Origin: Propionibacterium sp.
GTDB lineage: Bacteria; Actinomycetota; Actinomycetes; Propionibacteriales; Propionibacteriaceae
DNA length: 64,000 nucleotides
NCBI GenBank assembly: GCA_012839035.1
Contig: DUOB01000009.1
Span: forward strand, 1 to 64,000
Reading direction: 5' to 3'
In this document: one piece after another, positions 56,317-64,000 of the stretch
Layout of the letters: every line of letters starts with the position of its first letter
How positions within the stretch are numbered: the stretch's first letter is position 1
Notes under the pieces: generated by a model
Database searches by the model: none
Told to the model about the DNA's origin: nothing
What the model saw: only the letters and a program-made list of their open reading frames with translations
Made by a program: the position numbers and the translations under genes

Positions 56317-57357
56317 TCATAAGGTGGGACGAACCCGGCGAACGCTGCGCGTGACGATGAACTTCTGGTTCCGCGCGACGATCTCCGTACGCCCGATCCG
56401 CTGCCGCAGCCGTGGCAGATAGGGCAGGTGCGCGTTGAACACCAGCCACAGTTCCCCGCCCGGCTGCAGCACGCGGGCCGCGTCATCGATCATCGCCAGC
56501 GCCGGCGTGGAGTCCTTGGTGGTGCCGACGTGGAAGGGCGGATTGCACACGATCAGCCGCGCGCTCCGGTCCGGTGTCGCCGTCAGGCCATCCGCGCGCT
56601 GCACCGTCACGTCGCCCGCCGCCTCCCCGGCAGCGTGACCGTTCAACCGCGCGGTCGCGGCGGTCGACAGGCAGGCGGCCCGGGATTCGTCGATCGCGAT
56701 CACGGCGTGCCCGGCGCGTGCAAGGAGCGCAGCCAACGTCCCGTTGCCCGAACCGAGGTCGATGGCGGGGATGTCCGGGTCGGCGGGCGGCAGTCGGTCG
56801 AGCGCGCCGACCATCAGCCGGGTGCCCGGGTCGATCCGGCTCCCGGCGAAGGTCGCGCCGTGGGCCGCGAGCGTCAGCCCCAGTTCGGCATGCTGTGCGG
56901 TGCGCGGAAAATCGACCGTCCCGGGCAGCGGCCCGGTTGCGTGGAGCACGCGGGACTTCTGCCGGCCGAGGCTCGCCCGGACGGTGTCGAACCGGGTGGC
57001 CAGCACCTCGTTCATGGACCGCGTCATGTGCTTCACGCGCCCGCCCGCGACCACGTGGCGCAGGCTCGGGAGCAGGGCGAGACGTTGCGCGTACTCCTCC
57101 AGCGCCGCCGTCGCCTTCGGCAGCCGCAGCAGCACCAGGTCGACGGTCGTCAGGGATTCGGGTACGCGGCCGGGTTCCGGCAGCCGGTCGGTCACCGGGA
57201 CCTCGCAGCGTCGCTCGTCGAGCAGGGAGTCGGCGTACGCAATCACATCCCAACCCCGGGCCGCCGCGGCCGTGGCAAGTTCGGGCGCATCCAGCACCAG
57301 CACCCGGCCGGCGGGCTCGGGGGTCTCGTCGAGGATGAGGCGGTCGACGGGGTCCAT
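56317..57357 (-). CDS. RsmC/RlmG-like class I SAM-dependent rRNA methyltransferase
   Basis: AIDLGSGNGTLAALLARAGHAVIAIDES, LIVCNPPFHVGTTKDS (NPPF); start set at 57357. Confidence 0.87.
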   Translation of the reverse strand: MDPVDRLILDETPEPAGRVLVLDAPELATAAAARGWDVIAYADSLLDERRCEVPVTDRLPEPGRVPESLTTVDLVLLRLPKATAALEEYAQRLALLPSLRHVVAGGRVKHMTRSMNEVLATRFDTVRASLGRQKSRVLHATGPLPGTVDFPRTAQHAELGLTLAAHGATFAGSRIDPGTRLMVGALDRLPPADPDIPAIDLGSGNGTLAALLARAGHAVIAIDESRAACLSTAATARLNGHAAGEAAGDVTVQRADGLTATPDRSARLIVCNPPFHVGTTKDSTPALAMIDDAARVLQPGGELWLVFNAHLPYLPRLRQRIGRTEIVARNQKFIVTRSVRRVRPTL

Positions 57358-57400
57358 GTCCCGGGACGCTAGCGGAGTCGCCGGGAGCCCTGGCGCGGGT

Positions 57401-57466
57401 GGAGAGAAGAAGGAGGGGAGGGGGAGAGGGCGAGAGAAGGGGGAGAGGGGAAGAGAAGGAGGAGAA
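57401..57466. other. 66-bp near-homopurine tract with one pyrimidine
   Basis: ggagagaagaaggaggggagggggagagggcgagagaagggggagaggggaagagaaggaggagaa. Confidence 0.95.
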
Positions 57467-57619
57467 TCGTGCCACGAATCCGGGAGGAATACTCGCGTAC
57501 GCGGAATTTCGGACGTCAACGACCCCTGAACATTCACCCTGCGAGACAAAGGGCCCGGATAGTGGCTTTGGTTGGGTGGTACGTGCTCCCGCGAAGCACG
57601 GACAGAGTAAGTTGGCGAT

Positions 57620-58498
57620 GTGTCCGACCAGGCCCTCGAGATTCACGTGATCGCCGACTCCACCGGCGCCACTGCAGCACGCCTGGCCAGGGCCGCTCAG
57701 GCCCAGTTCCCCGACCATCCCTTTCGGATCGTTCGCCATCCCCGGGTGACGACGGCCGAGGAACTGTTCCTGATCTTCGACACCCTTCGAGGCCACGTCG
57801 ACCGGCCCTCCGTGGTCATGTCGACCCTGGTCAATCCAGTTCTTCGCGATTTGGTCGACGATGGCTGCGCCGAGCTGGGGCTGGTGCACATCGATCTGCT
57901 GGGGCCGACCCTGCAGCAGCTCGAGCTCGCCACCGGCGTCGCGCCCGTCCGGGTGGCCATGCGCCCGGTCGGGGTGGAGAAGGACTATTTCACCCGGATC
58001 GCGGCGATGGAATTCGCCGTGCGCCATGACGACGGCCAACAGCCGGAGGGGCTCAAGGACGCTGACATCGTCATCGTGGCCGCCTCGCGTTGTGGCAAAA
58101 CACCGCTGTCGATGTATCTCGGTTATCTCGGCTACAAGACGGCGAACGTCCCGCTGGTGCCCGGCATCAAGCCGCCGGCGGAACTGTATGAGATCGAGCG
58201 CTGGCGCATTGTCGGGTTGACCCTCGACCCCCAGTTGCTCGCGGACATCCGGGCCAGAAGACTCAAGGGCATGGGCTCACATCAGCGATCCGATGGCTAT
58301 GCGGAGCTGGTCAGGATCTATGACGAGTTCGATGAGATCAAGGCGATCCAGCGCGGGTTGGGCTGCCCGGTGCTGGACACCACCAAGATGGCCCTTGAGG
58401 AGTCGGCCGCGCGGATCATCGACATAGTCGACGACCGCGCCCGCGCCAATGGCGGCGTGCTGCGCAGACTGCCCGGCGAGCTCAAGTTCGCTCCCTGA
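57620..58498 (+). CDS. Pyruvate,phosphate dikinase / PEP synthase regulatory protein (DUF299 kinase/pyrophosphorylase)
   Basis: IHVIADSTGATAARLARAAQAQFP, VAASRCGKTPLSMYLGYLGYKTANVPLVPG, SGxGGTP-like loop; adjacent to ppdK. Confidence 0.92.
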   Translation: MSDQALEIHVIADSTGATAARLARAAQAQFPDHPFRIVRHPRVTTAEELFLIFDTLRGHVDRPSVVMSTLVNPVLRDLVDDGCAELGLVHIDLLGPTLQQLELATGVAPVRVAMRPVGVEKDYFTRIAAMEFAVRHDDGQQPEGLKDADIVIVAASRCGKTPLSMYLGYLGYKTANVPLVPGIKPPAELYEIERWRIVGLTLDPQLLADIRARRLKGMGSHQRSDGYAELVRIYDEFDEIKAIQRGLGCPVLDTTKMALEESAARIIDIVDDRARANGGVLRRLPGELKFAP

Positions 58499-58543
58499 AT
58501 TCGCTCCGAAGCGACTGCAATACCCGAGAAACAAGGAGACCCG

Positions 58544-61189
<2,646 letters not shown>

Positions 61190-61258
61190 TCTTCGGATCT
61201 GACACTGGTGGCCCGTCCCCTGGGGGCGGGCCACTGGCGTTGCAACTAGGGTCGGGCC

Positions 61259-62152
61259 ATGGCGTTCACGCTCCCCGACCGCATTGTTCCTCCGCTGATC
61301 CGCGCCACTGGGGTCAACAAGTCTTTCCTGTCGGCCGATACTGCGCGCCGGCATGTGCGCGCGTACGCGATCCGGCCGCAGTCGTACGCCCCACCCAAGC
61401 GCATCCGCCGGGACGTCGTCATCGACATCGACCGGTGGCGCGGCTGGCCGGTCTATCGGGTGAAGCCCAGGCACACGAAACCGTCGGGCGCGGTCATCTA
61501 TGCGCACGGCGGCGGGTGGGTGAACGAGATGACGTTTCTGCACTGGCATTTTGTCGCGCAGCTCGCGGCGGAGGCCGCCACGACGTTCATCGTCCCGATC
61601 TATCCGCTCATCCCGTTCGCGAACGCGGCGGAGGTGATCGACCGCTTTGTCCAGATCACCCGGGAGACAAAGGCGACCAACACGCGTACGACCATCGCCG
61701 GCGACTCCGCCGGCGGCCAGATCGCCCTCTCGACCGCCCAGGAACTCCGCGATCGCCACGGGATCACCCTGGACGACACGATCCTCATCTCGCCGGCTCT
61801 GGACCTGCGGCTGGAGAACCCGGAGATTCCCGAGGTCCTGCCGCGGGACCCGCTGCTCGGCGTCGAGGGGACCCGCTATTTCGTCGAGCTCTGGCGCGGG
61901 GACCTGCCGGTCACTGATCCGCGGGTCAGCCCTCTGTTCGGGGAGATGGAGGGGCTCGGGCGGATCCTGCTCTTCTCCGGCACGGACGACATCCTCGCCC
62001 CGGACATCCGCATTCTGGACGAGAAACTGCGGGCGGCGCAGGTGCCCGTGGACTTCCACGAGGAGGAGGGGCAGATCCATGTGTTTCCCGTTGTCCCGGT
62101 CCGCGCCGCCCTCGCGGCGCGGGAATTGATCGTCCAACGGCTCCGGGCCTGA
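61259..62152 (+). CDS. Alpha/beta hydrolase (HSL-like esterase/lipase)
   Basis: AVIYAHGGGWVNEM (HGGG oxyanion motif), IAGDSAGGQIAL (GDSAG). Confidence 0.92.
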   Translation: MAFTLPDRIVPPLIRATGVNKSFLSADTARRHVRAYAIRPQSYAPPKRIRRDVVIDIDRWRGWPVYRVKPRHTKPSGAVIYAHGGGWVNEMTFLHWHFVAQLAAEAATTFIVPIYPLIPFANAAEVIDRFVQITRETKATNTRTTIAGDSAGGQIALSTAQELRDRHGITLDDTILISPALDLRLENPEIPEVLPRDPLLGVEGTRYFVELWRGDLPVTDPRVSPLFGEMEGLGRILLFSGTDDILAPDIRILDEKLRAAQVPVDFHEEEGQIHVFPVVPVRAALAARELIVQRLRA

Positions 62153-62249
62153 GGCTGCAAGGTGCGCTCGGCGCTCGGTTCGGGTGGCGCACCACCCGAG
62201 AGCAAGTTACTATTCAGTAGCCTCGCTTCGAGCGTCAAAGGAGACCTCA

Positions 62250-63458
62250 GTGACACCAAGAGATGTGGTTTTCGTGGATGGGGTACGCACCCCGTTCGGG
62301 AAGGCCGGCGACGAGGGGCTCTATGCCCACACCCGAGCGGACGACTTGGTCGTTGCCTGCCTTCGGGAGCTCCTGCGCAGAAATCCCACCCTGCCCCCCG
62401 AACGAATCGACGATGTCGCGATCGCCGCGACGACCCAGACCGGTGATCAGGGTCTGACGCTGGGCCGGACGACCGGCCTGCTCGCGGGCCTGCCGAAGTC
62501 GGTGCCCGGTTATGCGATCGACCGCATGTGCGCCGGCGCGATGACCGCAGTGACGACGACGGCCGCCGCGATCGGCTTCGGTCAGACCGACATCGCCCTT
62601 GCCGGCGGCGTCGAGCACATGGGGCGCCACCCGATCGGTGCCGGCATGGATCCAAACCCGCGGTTCCTCGCGGACCGGATCGTCGATCAGTCGGCGCTGG
62701 TGATGGGCAAGACCGCGGAGAACCTCCACGATCGCTATCCGCAGATCACCAAGGAGCGCTGTGATGCCTATGCGGTGGGGTCGCAGGCGAAGTACGCCGC
62801 AGCACTCGCCGCGGGACGCATCCAGGCGGACCTCGTCCCGGTGGCCGTCCGCTCGGTGGAGCTGGGCTGGGGTGTCGCGGATGCCGACGAGCCCCCGCGC
62901 CCGGGGACCACGCTGGAGAGCCTGGCCACCCTGCGTACCCCCTTCCGCGCCCACGGCCACGTCACCGCCGGCAACGCGGCCGGACTCAATGACGGAGCGA
63001 CCGCGTGCCTGATCGCCGGGGCCGACACCGCCGCCGAGCTCGGCTTGCCGGCCGCGATGAGGCTCGTCGGGTTCGCGTTCGCAGGGGTCGAGCCGGAGGT
63101 GATGGGCGTCGGACCCGTCCCGTCCACGCGCAAGGCTCTGGATCGCGCGGGTCTCACGCTCGATGACATCGGGCTGATCGAGATCAACGAGGCGTTCGCC
63201 GTGCAGGTGCTGGCGTTCTGCGAGGAATTCGGGCTCGCCGACGACGACCCGCGGATCAACCCGTGGGGCGGGGCGATCGCGGTGGGCCATCCGCTGGCGT
63301 CGTCCGGCGTACGGCTCATGACGCAACTCGCCCGCCAATTCGCCGAGCGGCCCGACGTCCGGTACGGCATCACCACCATGTGCATCGGCCTCGGCATGGG
63401 CGGCACCGTCATCTGGGAGAACCCGTCCTTTGCTGCTGGCACGGAGGGGGAGAAGTGA
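62250..63458 (+). CDS. Acetyl-CoA acyltransferase (thiolase)
   Basis: AAAGGAG RBS then GTG 62250; VDGVRTPFGKAG, DRMCAGAMTAVTTTAAAIG, NPWGGAIAVGHPLASSGVRLM, TMCIGLGMGGTVIWE. Confidence 0.95.
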   Translation: MTPRDVVFVDGVRTPFGKAGDEGLYAHTRADDLVVACLRELLRRNPTLPPERIDDVAIAATTQTGDQGLTLGRTTGLLAGLPKSVPGYAIDRMCAGAMTAVTTTAAAIGFGQTDIALAGGVEHMGRHPIGAGMDPNPRFLADRIVDQSALVMGKTAENLHDRYPQITKERCDAYAVGSQAKYAAALAAGRIQADLVPVAVRSVELGWGVADADEPPRPGTTLESLATLRTPFRAHGHVTAGNAAGLNDGATACLIAGADTAAELGLPAAMRLVGFAFAGVEPEVMGVGPVPSTRKALDRAGLTLDDIGLIEINEAFAVQVLAFCEEFGLADDDPRINPWGGAIAVGHPLASSGVRLMTQLARQFAERPDVRYGITTMCIGLGMGGTVIWENPSFAAGTEGEK

Positions 63459-64000
63459 ACACACTTGAGACCGTGAAGGCGCTCGCCGCTCAGTTGGCGG
63501 AGATGGAGCGGGCGACGGAATTCCGGGTACGCAAGGTCGCGATCCCCGACCCCGCTCAGACGAGAGACGCAAACACGTTGGGCACGGACCCTGGACCGTT
63601 CGCGCCGCGGCTTGCGGCGCTGATTTCCATGGACAACGGCTTCGACCACACCAAGCCGACGACGCTCGGCTTCAACGGCCTGTTGAACCTCTCGGCCGCG
63701 CTGGACGAGGTCGAGCGGCTCGCGCGGGACGGGGAGATCGTCGCGGCGGGGATCACGGGCAAGCCGTTCATCTTTGCGGCGGGTGCGGACCTGTCGCTGA
63801 TCAGCATGGTCACGGAGCGGGCGCATGCGCGGGCGCTGGCGGAGTTCGGGCACGAGCAGATGCGGCGGCTGCACAACCTGGGCGTTCCGTCGTTCGCGTT
63901 CGTGAACGGGCTCGCTCTGGGCGGTGGCCTGGAGGTGGCGCTGGCCTGCGATTACCGGACGATGCAGGAAGGCGTGTCGGTCGCGCTCCCCGAGACGATG
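63455..64000 (+). CDS. 3-hydroxyacyl-CoA dehydrogenase / enoyl-CoA hydratase fusion, N-terminal part; 3' end beyond the window
   Basis: GTG start overlapping thiolase stop; GKPFIFAAGADLSLISMV...FVNGLALGGGLEVALACDYRTM crotonase motifs. Confidence 0.85.
   Translation, partial: MNTLETVKALAAQLAEMERATEFRVRKVAIPDPAQTRDANTLGTDPGPFAPRLAALISMDNGFDHTKPTTLGFNGLLNLSAALDEVERLARDGEIVAAGITGKPFIFAAGADLSLISMVTERAHARALAEFGHEQMRRLHNLGVPSFAFVNGLALGGGLEVALACDYRTMQEGVSVALPETM

Overview
The window is about 64 kb of high-GC actinobacterial chromosome (Propionibacteriaceae-like by gene content; this is inferred, not searched). Most of it is housekeeping and metabolic: argS, an FGGY carbohydrate kinase, ppgK, a TreT-like trehalose synthase, a class A PBP, a sulfate ABC operon (substrate-binding protein-CysT-CysW-CysA), a methionine ABC operon (MetQ-MetN-MetI), L-2-hydroxyglutarate oxidase, serB, the PPDK regulator plus ppdK, and a fatty-acid beta-oxidation pair cut by the right edge. 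Two tRNA-Gly genes lie near 22.5 and 23.1 kb. No rRNA, CRISPR, prophage or IS element was seen. The strongest candidate for an undescribed system is a six-gene operon at 9936-16259, with five of its genes joined by start/stop overlaps or a 1-nt gap: transmembrane Ser/Thr kinase, FAD/NAD(P)-type oxidoreductase, small membrane protein, TauE/SafE-like permease, second Ser/Thr kinase with DLG in place of DFG, and FHA protein with a Cys/His zinc-ribbon-like motif. Other points: a guanidine-III riboswitch-like element before a paired SMR exporter operon; a 49-bp hairpin-bearing repeat array at a convergent gene junction, with a related hairpin 13 kb away; an apparent +1 frameshift in a secreted or membrane protein gene; an in-frame TGA near the start of a 649-codon unknown gene; an orphan PemK/MazF-like gene between the two tRNA-Gly genes; and over-representation of the heptamer GTACGCC. 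All calls come from reading the sequence and recognising protein families by eye. No database search was run.
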